This document shows positions 30,955 to 41,463 of a DNA stretch of 64,000 bases, piece by piece. The stretch spans positions 1-64,000 of the forward strand of contig NZ_JAEKMI010000015.1 in the NCBI RefSeq assembly GCF_020217485.1. Direction: 5' to 3'. Below the pieces are notes generated by a model that worked only from the letters and a program-made list of their open reading frames with translations, was not told the origin of the DNA and did not search any database. Every line of letters starts with the position of its first letter. The stretch's first letter is position 1. Origin of the DNA: Mycobacterium sp. WUMAC-067 (GTDB taxonomy: Bacteria; Actinomycetota; Actinomycetes; Mycobacteriales; Mycobacteriaceae). The position numbers and the translations under genes were made by a program.

Positions 30955-31731
30955 TCAGGTGAACCGGAACCAGCGCAGCGCGCTCAGCGCGCCCAGCGCA
31001 CCCCACGCCGCCAGGACGATCACCCCGAACCAGTCCACCGACATCGTCATCGCCTGCGACAGCGCCTCGGTGAGCGCGCCCGACGGGGTCAGCCGGGCCG
31101 CCCATTTCACCGCCGTCGGAATCATGTCGGTTTCCACGGTCAGCGCGCCCAGGCCGGCGAAGACGAACCACATCAGGTTGGCGACCGCGAGCACGATCTC
31201 GGCCCGCAGCGTCCCGCCGAGCAGCAGGCCGAGGGCCGCGAACACCACGGTGCCCAGCGCGATGACCCCCGCGCCCAGCGCCAACGCGATCAGGGCGGGT
31301 CGCCAACCGAGCGCAAAACCGATGGCGCCCAACAGGATTGCCTGCAAGAACACCACCGTGACGACGGCCAGGGACTTGCCCGCGATGATGCCCCACACCG
31401 GAAGCGGGGTGGCCCCGAGCCGCTTGAGCGCGCCGTACCTGCGATCGAAGGCGACCGCGATCGCCTGCCCGGTGAACGCGGTCGAGATCACCGCCAGCGC
31501 CATGATGACCGGGGTGAAGGTGGCGGCGCGGTGCTGGCCGAACGAGCCGAGCGGCAGCAGCGTGAGCCCGACCAGCAGCGTGATCGGGATGAACATGGTC
31601 AGCAGCAGCTGTTCGCCGTTGCGCAGCAACAGCTTGAGCTCCAGGCCGAACTGCGCGGCGAGCATTCTCGGCACCGCGCTGGGCCGCGGGTCGGGGGCGA
31701 AAGTGCCTGCGGGGAACGGTGATTCGCTCAT
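30955..31731 (-). CDS. ABC-2 type transporter permease (Rv1457c-like)
   Basis: 258 aa from ATG 31731, which overlaps the stop of the ATPase gene (ATGA). Six hydrophobic segments can be seen, including LLLTMFIPITLLVGLTLLPL, FTPVIMALAVISTAFTGQAIAV, SLAVVTVVFLQAILLGAIGFAL, LIALALGAGVIALGTVVFAALG and WFGVIVLAAWGALGALSAL. It is the membrane half of an exporter with the ATPase encoded next to it. The cargo is unknown. The neighbourhood with ctaA and ctaB could mean heme-related or drug export, but this is only context. Confidence 0.9.
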   Translation of the reverse strand: MSESPFPAGTFAPDPRPSAVPRMLAAQFGLELKLLLRNGEQLLLTMFIPITLLVGLTLLPLGSFGQHRAATFTPVIMALAVISTAFTGQAIAVAFDRRYGALKRLGATPLPVWGIIAGKSLAVVTVVFLQAILLGAIGFALGWRPALIALALGAGVIALGTVVFAALGLLLGGTLRAEIVLAVANLMWFVFAGLGALTVETDMIPTAVKWAARLTPSGALTEALSQAMTMSVDWFGVIVLAAWGALGALSALRWFRFT

Positions 31732-32675
31732 GGCCGCAACTTCCTGCCGGTGAGGTCGAGGAACACGTCCTCGAGGCTGCGTTGCTCGACGCGCATGTCC
31801 GTGGCCAGCACGTCGATCCGGGCACACCACGCCGTGACCGTCGCCAGCACCTGCGGGTCGACCGGGCCCTCGACCAGGTACTCGCCCGGCGTCACCTCCG
31901 TGGCCTTGTAATCCTCGGGCAGCGCGGCGGACAACAGCGACAGGTCGAGCCGCGGCGGCGCGCTGAACCGCAACTGGTCCTTGGCGCCGCTGCGCATCAG
32001 CTCCGTGGGCGTGCCCGAGGCCACCGTCGCCCCGCGGTCGATGATGACGATCCGGTCGGCGAGCTCCTCGGCCTCCTTGAGCTGGTGGGTGGTCAGCACC
32101 ACCGTCACGCCGTCGCGGCGCAGCGCGTCGATCAGCTCCCACACCAGCAGCCTGGCGTGGGCGTCCATGCCCGCGGTGGGCTCGTCGAGGAACACCAGTT
32201 CGGGCCGCCCGACCAGCGCGCACGCCAGCGCGAGCCGTTGCTGCTGCCCGCCGGAGAGCCGCCGGTAGGTGGTGCGCGCGGCGTCGGTGAGGCCCAGCGT
32301 GTCCAGCAGCCACGCCGGGTCCAGCGGGTCGGCGGCGTAGGCGGCCACCAGGTCGAGCATCTCGCCGGCGCGGGCCGCGGGGTAGCCGCCGCCGCCCTGC
32401 AGCATCACGCCTATCCGCGCGCGCAGCCGCGCGTTGTCCGCGATCGGGTCCAGGCCGAGCACCTCGATGGTGCCGGCGTCCGGGCGCACGAAGCCCTCGC
32501 ACATCTCGACCGTCGTGGTCTTACCGGCGCCGTTGGGGCCGAGCAGGGCCAGCACCTCGGCGGCGTGCACTTCCAGGTCGAGATCGGAGACGGCCTCCAC
32601 GACAGCCCCGCCGGATCCGTAGTGCTTGCTCACGCCGCGCAGTCGCACGACTACTTCAGGAACGTCCGAGTTCAC
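31728..32675 (-). CDS. ABC transporter ATP-binding protein, DrrA-like (Rv1458c-like)
   Basis: 315 aa. Walker A LLGPNGAGKTTTVEM, Q-loop VMLQGGGGYP, signature RLSGGQQQRLALACALVG, Walker B LVFLDEPTAGMD and the H-loop VLTTHQLKEAEELAD are all intact. A C-terminal domain of about 90 residues follows, as in DrrA/CcmA-type exporters. It pairs with the permease through a four-base overlap. A small hairpin, GCGCCG-CTCATG-CGGCGC at 32697-32714, lies between it and mptB upstream. Confidence 0.94.
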   Translation of the reverse strand: MNSDVPEVVVRLRGVSKHYGSGGAVVEAVSDLDLEVHAAEVLALLGPNGAGKTTTVEMCEGFVRPDAGTIEVLGLDPIADNARLRARIGVMLQGGGGYPAARAGEMLDLVAAYAADPLDPAWLLDTLGLTDAARTTYRRLSGGQQQRLALACALVGRPELVFLDEPTAGMDAHARLLVWELIDALRRDGVTVVLTTHQLKEAEELADRIVIIDRGATVASGTPTELMRSGAKDQLRFSAPPRLDLSLLSAALPEDYKATEVTPGEYLVEGPVDPQVLATVTAWCARIDVLATDMRVEQRSLEDVFLDLTGRKLRP

Positions 32676-32736
32676 GGGCGCCGCCCCTGCTCATAGGCGC
32701 CGCTCATGCGGCGCGCGGCTGGGTCGTCGGCGCGGC

Positions 32737-34449
32737 TCACGTGGAATCAGCGTAGGCGTCATGGGCCGGCGCCGGTCGCGGGGTCTCGGCAGGCTGCGCG
32801 GGCGACGCCGGGTCGACGGGCTCTGCGCCGACGGGTTCCCGCGGCTGCGCCGGCGGGCTCCGCCACGGCAACCGGGTGTAGGTCACCGCGATGAGCAACA
32901 CCACGATGACGGTGCTGGCCAACGTGGCGTCCACGATCTGGAACAGCGCGAACCGGTCGCCGTTGGCGGTCGGGCCGAAGATGCCGACGACGAGACTGAT
33001 GACGATCGCCGCCAGCCGGAAGCCGGTGCGGGTGGCCCAGCAGGCCAGCGGGATGATCGCCCACAGCAGATACCAGGGCTGCACGACGGGAAACAGCAGC
33101 ACGCAGATGCCCAGCGCGACGCCGAGGCCGCCGATCGGGTGCAGCCTGCCGCGGAAGACGGCCAGCAGCAGCCACGTCACCATGACCGTGATGATCAGCA
33201 CGCCGATCGCACGGGTCAGCCCCAGCACCGCGGTGGTGTGATCGCCCAGGCCCAGCAGGATGCCCACCTGCCCGGTGCCGAGCGCCAGCAGCGTCGGCGG
33301 CGACATCCAGCTGCGCACCACGTTGGCGGTGCCCAGCGTGTAGATCCAGCCGAAGCCGAGCCCGCTGGCCCAGCCGACGACGGCCATCACCGCCAGCGAC
33401 AGCGCCGCCATGCCGCCGCCCGTCAACAGCAGGGCACGCAGGTTTCCTCCCCGCCGGTAGGCCAGCGCGACCGTGACGAAGCCCAGCGCCAGCAGCGACG
33501 GCAGCTTCACCTGCGACGACAGCGTGATCAGGACGGCGCCGACCAGCAGCATGCCCAGCGGTTCCCAGTCGGGACCCGGCTTCAAGGAGTGGGGCAGCAG
33601 GCGCGGGGCTTTGACGTCTGAGACGCCGCGCAGCGCGAATTCGGCCCCGGCCAGCATCAGGCCCAGCATCAGCGCCTCGTTGTGCACGCCGGCCACCAGA
33701 TGCATGATCAGCAGCGGGTTGGCCGCGCCCAGCCACAGCGCGCTGACCTCGGCGACGCCGCAGCGCCGGGCCAGCCGCGGTGTCGCCCACACGATCAGTC
33801 CGACGCCGAGCAGCTCCACCAGCCGGTGACACAGCACCGCGGCGACGATGTTCTCCCCGGTGATCGCCGAAATGCCGCGCCCCATCCACAGAAACAGCGG
33901 GCCGTAGGGGGCGGGCGTCTCGCGCCACAGGGTCGGCACCGAGAGGGTGAAGATGTGGGACAGGCCCAGGCCCGAGGCCGGGCCGACCCGGTACGGGTCG
34001 AGTCCCTCCAGGGAGATCTGGCTCTGCGCCAGATAGGAGTAGACGTCCTTGCTGTACATCGGGGGGGCGATCAGCAGCGGCAGCACCCACAGCAGCAGGG
34101 TGCGGTCCAGGTCGCCGCGCGACATCCGCCGGTTGCCCAGCGCGAATCGGCCGAGCATCAGCCAGGCCAGCGCCATCATGACCGCGCCCGTCGTCGTCAT
34201 CGTCAACGACACCGTCTGGATGCGCGACGGCAGGTTGAGCAGCCGCACCCCGAACGTCGGGTCCTGCACGACGGGCCGGGCGCCGGCGCCCAGCGCGCCG
34301 ATCGCCATCAGCATCGTGCCGCTGGCGCCGAACAGGCGGATGCGTCGCAGCGCGCTGAGCTCGGTATCGTTCAGCGGCGAACCCACCGCTTGCTCGTCGC
34401 CGTGCAGACTCGCGATCGACGAGCTCAGCGTGTGGTGGCGGGCTGACAT
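32737..34449 (-). CDS. mptB: Alpha-(1->6)-mannopyranosyltransferase MptB (GT-C)
   Basis: 570 aa from ATG 34449 (MSARHHTLSSSIASLHGDEQA), chosen by similarity of this N-terminus to Rv1459c; the frame is open to 34506. It is a polytopic GT-C enzyme with about 13 membrane helices. The conserved acidic loop YSKDVYSYLAQSQISLEGLDPY after the second or third helix is the likely catalytic region. MptB elongates the alpha-1,6-mannan core of lipomannan and lipoarabinomannan, using polyprenyl-phosphomannose at the periplasmic face. The C-terminal tail (about 40 residues) is rich in Pro, Ala and Glu. Divergent from sufR. Confidence 0.9.
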   Translation of the reverse strand: MSARHHTLSSSIASLHGDEQAVGSPLNDTELSALRRIRLFGASGTMLMAIGALGAGARPVVQDPTFGVRLLNLPSRIQTVSLTMTTTGAVMMALAWLMLGRFALGNRRMSRGDLDRTLLLWVLPLLIAPPMYSKDVYSYLAQSQISLEGLDPYRVGPASGLGLSHIFTLSVPTLWRETPAPYGPLFLWMGRGISAITGENIVAAVLCHRLVELLGVGLIVWATPRLARRCGVAEVSALWLGAANPLLIMHLVAGVHNEALMLGLMLAGAEFALRGVSDVKAPRLLPHSLKPGPDWEPLGMLLVGAVLITLSSQVKLPSLLALGFVTVALAYRRGGNLRALLLTGGGMAALSLAVMAVVGWASGLGFGWIYTLGTANVVRSWMSPPTLLALGTGQVGILLGLGDHTTAVLGLTRAIGVLIITVMVTWLLLAVFRGRLHPIGGLGVALGICVLLFPVVQPWYLLWAIIPLACWATRTGFRLAAIVISLVVGIFGPTANGDRFALFQIVDATLASTVIVVLLIAVTYTRLPWRSPPAQPREPVGAEPVDPASPAQPAETPRPAPAHDAYADST

Positions 34450-34552
34450 CTTCAGCAGCGTAGCCGCCGGGTCCGAACCCGCGGCGATCGCTCGTGTGAC
34501 CAGCACGACCCTAAGACAGGGGACCCTTGCTAGACCGATCGTCGGAATTGCG

Positions 34553-34569
34553 TCACACTGGTGTTGTGA
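34553..34569. promoter_or_regulatory. Candidate SufR operator overlapping the sufR start
   Basis: TCACACTGGTGTTGTGA is an inverted repeat: TCACA at 34553-34557 and TGTGA at 34565-34569, with the inner pair ACAC/GTGT at 34555-34558 and 34561-34564. It overlaps the chosen GTG start of sufR (34566). Binding here would block the whole suf operon, the expected autoregulation. No Shine-Dalgarno sequence precedes the GTG, so the transcript may be leaderless. Confidence 0.45.
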
Positions 34570-35348
34570 AAATCCGAACCAGCCCCGATGGTGCCGCCGC
34601 GCCCGACGTCGGCGCTGCCACGGGTCTCACAGCGGATCGTCACACCCGCCGCGCCATCGTGCGCCTGCTGCTGGAATCCGGAACGATCACCGCCGGCGAG
34701 ATCGGTGACCGGCTGGGCCTGGCGGCCGCCGGGGTGCGCCGGCACCTCGACGCCCTGATCGAGGCGGGCGATGCCGAGGCCACGGCGCCCGCGGCATGGC
34801 AGCAGTCGGGACGCGGGCGTCCCGCGAAGCGGTACCGGTTGACCGCCGGCGGGCGGGCCAAGCTCGACCACGCCTACGACGACTTGGCGGCGGCGGCGAT
34901 GCGGCAGCTTCGCGAGATCGGCGGCGAAGAGGCGGTTCAGGCGTTCGCCCGGCAGCGGATCGACGCCATCTTGACCGAAGTCACCGCGGCCGACAGCACG
35001 GCGGACGACGACGTCGAGGCGGCCGCGGAACGGATCGCCACCGCGTTGACCAAGGCCGGCTACGTCGCCAGCACCACACAGGTCGGCGGGCCGATTCACG
35101 GCGTGCAGATCTGCCAGCACCACTGCCCGGTCTCCCACGTCGCCGAGGAATTCCCCGAGTTGTGCGAGGCCGAACAGCAGGCGATGGCCGAGGTGCTGGG
35201 CACCCATGTCCAGCGTTTGGCGACGATCGTCAACGGCGACTGCGCCTGCACCACGCACGTCCCCCTGACGCAGAGCCAGGCTTCAAGCACGGCGCCCAGC
35301 CCGCGCCACATGACCGACACCACGAGCATCAAAGGAGCGTCTCGATGA
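34566..35348 (+). CDS. sufR: SufR-type Fe-S-sensing transcriptional repressor of the suf operon (Rv1460-like)
   Basis: 260 aa from GTG 34566 (a TTG at 34527 is also open). Winged helix: [47 protein letters not shown]. The C-terminal part has Cys183, Cys187, Cys200, Cys226 and Cys228 ([27 protein letters not shown]), suited to binding a cluster. By analogy with M. tuberculosis and cyanobacterial SufR it represses suf when Fe-S supply is good. The stop overlaps the sufB start (ATGA at 35345-35348). Confidence 0.9.
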   Translation: MKIRTSPDGAAAPDVGAATGLTADRHTRRAIVRLLLESGTITAGEIGDRLGLAAAGVRRHLDALIEAGDAEATAPAAWQQSGRGRPAKRYRLTAGGRAKLDHAYDDLAAAAMRQLREIGGEEAVQAFARQRIDAILTEVTAADSTADDDVEAAAERIATALTKAGYVASTTQVGGPIHGVQICQHHCPVSHVAEEFPELCEAEQQAMAEVLGTHVQRLATIVNGDCACTTHVPLTQSQASSTAPSPRHMTDTTSIKGASR

Positions 35349-36793
35349 CACTCACACCCGAGGCCAGCAAGACGGCTACCGCGCCGCTGACCCAGGAAGA
35401 GGCGATCGCCTCCCTGGGGCGGTACGGCTACGGCTGGGCCGACTCCGACGTCGCAGGCGCCAGCGCCCAGCGCGGGCTGTCCGAGGCGGTGGTCCGCGAC
35501 ATCTCCGCGAAGAAGAGCGAGCCCGAGTGGATGCTGCAGGCCCGGCTCAAGGCGCTGCGCATCTTCGAGCGCAAGCCGATGCCGACGTGGGGCTCGAACC
35601 TCGACGGCATCGACTTCGAGAACATCAAGTACTTCGTGCGCTCCACCGAAAAGCAGGCCGCGACGTGGGACGACCTGCCCGAGGACATCCGCAACACCTA
35701 CGACCGGCTGGGCATCCCCGAGGCGGAGAAGCAGCGCCTGGTCGGCGGCGTGGCGGCGCAGTACGAGTCCGAGGTCGTCTACCACCAGATCCGCGAAGAC
35801 CTCGAGGCCCAGGGCGTCATCTTCGTCGACACCGACACCGGTCTGCGCGAGCACCCCGAGATCTTCCAGGAGTACTTCGGCACCGTGATCCCGGCGGGGG
35901 ACAACAAGTTCTCCGCACTCAACACCGCGGTGTGGAGCGGCGGCTCGTTCATCTACGTCCCGCCGGGCGTGCACGTCGACATCCCGCTGCAGGCCTACTT
36001 CCGCATCAACACCGAGAACATGGGCCAGTTCGAGCGGACGCTGATCATCGCCGACGAAGGTTCGTACGTGCACTACGTCGAGGGCTGCACCGCGCCGATC
36101 TACAAATCGGACTCGCTGCACTCGGCCGTCGTCGAGATCGTCGTGAAACCGCATGCGCGCGTTCGCTACACCACCATCCAGAACTGGTCGAACAACGTGT
36201 ACAACCTGGTCACCAAGCGCGCCCGCGCCGAGGCCGGCGCCACCATGGAGTGGGTCGACGGCAACATCGGATCCAAGGTCACCATGAAGTACCCGGCGGT
36301 CTGGATGACCGGCGAGTACGCCAAGGGCGAGGTGCTCTCGGTGGCGTTCGCCGGCGAAGACCAGCACCAGGACACCGGCGCCAAGATGCTGCACCTGGCG
36401 CCCAACACGTCGAGCAACATTGTGTCCAAGTCGGTCGCCCGCGGCGGGGGCCGCGCCTCGTACCGCGGCCTCGTGCAGGTGAACAAGGGCGCCCACGGAT
36501 CGCGTTCGAGCGTGAAATGCGATGCGCTGCTGGTCGATACGATCAGCCGCAGCGATACCTACCCGTACGTCGACATCCGCGAGGACGACGTCACGATGGG
36601 GCACGAGGCCACCGTGTCCAAGGTCAGCGAGGACCAGCTCTTCTACCTGATGAGCCGCGGCCTGACCGAGGACGAGGCGATGGCGATGGTGGTGCGCGGC
36701 TTCGTCGAACCGATCGCCAAAGAGCTGCCGATGGAGTACGCGCTGGAGCTCAACCGCCTGATCGAACTCCAGATGGAAGGCGCGGTCGGCTAG
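35345..36793 (+). CDS. sufB: Fe-S cluster assembly scaffold SufB, intein-free
   Basis: 482 aa with uninterrupted SufB sequence: [122 protein letters not shown]. tuberculosis SufB carries an intein; none is present here and the flanking blocks join directly. It forms the SufBC2D scaffold on which clusters are built. Its stop TAG shares a base with the sufD GTG. Confidence 0.97.
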   Translation: MTLTPEASKTATAPLTQEEAIASLGRYGYGWADSDVAGASAQRGLSEAVVRDISAKKSEPEWMLQARLKALRIFERKPMPTWGSNLDGIDFENIKYFVRSTEKQAATWDDLPEDIRNTYDRLGIPEAEKQRLVGGVAAQYESEVVYHQIREDLEAQGVIFVDTDTGLREHPEIFQEYFGTVIPAGDNKFSALNTAVWSGGSFIYVPPGVHVDIPLQAYFRINTENMGQFERTLIIADEGSYVHYVEGCTAPIYKSDSLHSAVVEIVVKPHARVRYTTIQNWSNNVYNLVTKRARAEAGATMEWVDGNIGSKVTMKYPAVWMTGEYAKGEVLSVAFAGEDQHQDTGAKMLHLAPNTSSNIVSKSVARGGGRASYRGLVQVNKGAHGSRSSVKCDALLVDTISRSDTYPYVDIREDDVTMGHEATVSKVSEDQLFYLMSRGLTEDEAMAMVVRGFVEPIAKELPMEYALELNRLIELQMEGAVG

Positions 36794-37976
36794 TGACGAA
36801 TCTGACCGAAGCGGTTGAGGGATCGACCCTTACCGCCTTGAACAAGGGGGAGCTGTTCTCCTCCTTCGACGTGGACGCGTTCGAGGTCCCGCACGGCCGC
36901 GACGAAATCTGGCGCTTCACCCCGTTGCGCCGGCTGCGCGGCCTGCACGACGGTTCGGCACATGCCACCGGCAAGGCGCAGATCACCGTCACCGACCAGC
37001 CGGGTGTACGCACCGAAACCGCCGGCCGGGGCGACGAGCGGCTGGGCCAGGGCGGAGTTCCCGCCGATCGCGTTGCGGCCCAGGCCTTCTCGTCGTTCAA
37101 CTCCGCGACGGTGGTGACCGTGGCGCGTGACACCGAGGTCGCCAAGCCCATCGAGATCGTCGTGAACGGGCCGGGCGAGGGCGCGGTCGCCTACGGGCAT
37201 CTGCAGATCCGCGTCGAAGAACTCGCGCGGGCCATCGTGGTCGTCGACCTGCGCGGCAGCGGGACGTACGCCGACAACGTCGAGATCATCGTTTCAGATT
37301 CGGCGGCGCTCGGAGTCATCTGGATCGCCGACTGGGCCGACGACATGGTCAACGTCAGCGCGCATCACGCACGGCTGGGCAAGGATTCGGTGCTCGGCCA
37401 CGTCAACGTGACGCTCGGGGGAGACCTGGTCCGCACGTCGACGACGGTGCGGTTCACCGCCGCCGGCGGCGACGCTCAACTGCTCGGCACCTATTTCGCC
37501 GACGACGGCCAGCACATCGAATCCCGGCTGCTCGTCGACCACGCGCACCCCAATTGCCGCTCGGACGTGCTGTACAAGGGTGCGCTGCAAGCGGATCCGG
37601 AATCCGACCGTCCGGACGCACACGCCGTCTGGGTGGGCGACGTGCTGATCCGCGCCGAGGCGACCGGCACCGACACCTTCGAAACCAACCGCAATCTGAT
37701 CCTCACCGACGGCGCCCGCGCCGATTCGGTGCCCAACCTCGAGATCGAGACCGGTGAGATCGTCGGCGCCGGACACGCCAGTGCCACAGGGCGATTCGAC
37801 GACGAGCAGGTGTTCTACCTACGAGCCCGCGGCATCCCCGAAGACCAGGCCCGACGGTTGATCGTGCGCGGCTTCTTCGCCGAGATCATCCAGAAGATCG
37901 CCGTGCCCGCCGTGCGTGAGCGACTGGCCGAGGCTATCGAACACGAGCTTGAGCTGACCGAAGGAAACAAGAACTG

Positions 37977-37977
<1 letters not shown>
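36793..37977 (+). CDS. sufD: Fe-S cluster assembly protein SufD
   Basis: 394 aa from GTG 36793, overlapping the sufB stop (TAGTGA). The C-terminal beta-helix resembles SufB: VEIIVSDSAALGVIWIADWADDMVNVSAHHA, GGDAQLLGTYFADDGQHIESRLLVDHAHPNCRSDVLYKGAL, and VFYLRARGIPEDQARRLIVRGFFAEII. It pairs with SufB and SufC in the scaffold complex. The stop overlaps the sufC start by one base (TGATG). Confidence 0.95.
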
Positions 37978-40551
<2,574 letters not shown>

Positions 40552-40577
<26 letters not shown>

Positions 40578-40899
40578 CGAGTTGCTCGCCGACGTCGAGG
40601 AGGCGATGCATGACGTCGTCGACCCCGAACTCGGCATCAACGTCATGGATTTGGGCCTGGTGTACGGCTTGGAGGTCGAGCACGGTGAGATGGGTCCGGT
40701 GGCGCTGATCGACATGACGCTCACCTCGGCGGCCTGCCCGTTGCAAGACGTCATCGAAGACCAGTCGCGCAGCGCGCTGGTCGGTGCCGGCTTGGTCGAC
40801 GAGCTGAAGATCAACTGGGTGTGGAACCCGCCGTGGGGTCCGGACAAGATCACCGACGACGGGCGCGAGCAACTGCGCGCCTTGGGCTTCACGGTCTAG
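40552..40899 (+). CDS. sufT: SufT / MIP18-family (DUF59) metal-sulfur assembly factor
   Basis: 115 aa from ATG 40552, with GAGGAGG 10-15 bases upstream inside sufU. DUF59 marks: VVDPELGINVMDLGLVYGLEV, DMTLTSAACPLQDVIEDQ with the conserved Cys, and NWVWNPPWGPDKITDDGREQLRALGF. Proteins of this family assist maturation of Fe-S proteins such as aconitase, which is encoded 12 kb downstream. It is the last gene of the suf operon. Confidence 0.95.
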
Positions 40900-41037
40900 C
40901 CGGCCTTTTCGCACGCCGCGCCGACGCGCGGCCACCCCCGGGAATCAACTCGACCGCTATGGCGTTCGGCTAGCCGTGGCGCACACGAAGAGATGCCTTA
41001 ATATCGGCCCATCGAGCATTCCGAATCGGGGGGCACG
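40900..41037. other. Intergenic region between sufT and mmpS
   Basis: 138 bp. It should carry the mmpS-mmpL promoter. TTAATAT at about 41000 is the only AT-rich box. No strong hairpin was found to end the suf transcript. Confidence 0.35.
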
Positions 41038-41040
41038 GTG

Positions 41041-41463
41041 ATGAGGCTTCTCAAGCGGGCATGGGTTCCGCTGGTCGTGGCGGTGGCGCTGATCATCGGC
41101 GGCGTTGCGGTCATCCGCCTCAATGGCATTTTCCCAGGACCCGGTCTGCCCAAGCCCGATCCCCGGGATGCCACCCCGCCGTATGCGGCCAAGACCGCGA
41201 TCTACGAAATCCTGGGGCCGCCCGGCACTACCGGCGTCGTCAACTGGATGGATGCGGAGTCACTACCGCAGAAGGCCAGCTTCACCACCTTGCCGTGGTC
41301 GAAGACGATCGTTGCCGAGATGCCCGGCATCTTCGCTTACGTCGTCGCCCAAGGTGACAGTCCTTCCATCGGCTGCCGCATCACCGTCGACGGAAAGTTG
41401 GTCGATCAACAACAGGCCAACAACCGGAACGCGCAGGTTTCCTGCTTGGACAAGTCCGCGTGA
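41041..41463 (+). CDS. MmpS-family membrane accessory protein
   Basis: 140 aa from ATG 41041 (GTG at 41038 is also possible). One N-terminal membrane helix, WVPLVVAVALIIGGVAVIRL, then a periplasmic beta-rich domain with AKTAIYEILGPPGTTGVVNWMD, GIFAYVVAQGDSPSIGCRITVDGKLVDQQ and a conserved Cys pair (IGCRIT, VSCLDK). MmpS proteins act with MmpL transporters in lipid or siderophore export. The stop overlaps the mmpL start by GTGA. From memory this pair is absent from this site in M. tuberculosis. Confidence 0.92.
   Translation: MRLLKRAWVPLVVAVALIIGGVAVIRLNGIFPGPGLPKPDPRDATPPYAAKTAIYEILGPPGTTGVVNWMDAESLPQKASFTTLPWSKTIVAEMPGIFAYVVAQGDSPSIGCRITVDGKLVDQQQANNRNAQVSCLDKSA

Noticed and set aside
32697..32714. 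Hairpin GCGCCG-CTCATG-CGGCGC between mptB and the ABC ATPase gene as a terminator
   Set aside because: Only six base pairs and no T-run; such short GC palindromes are common in this DNA.
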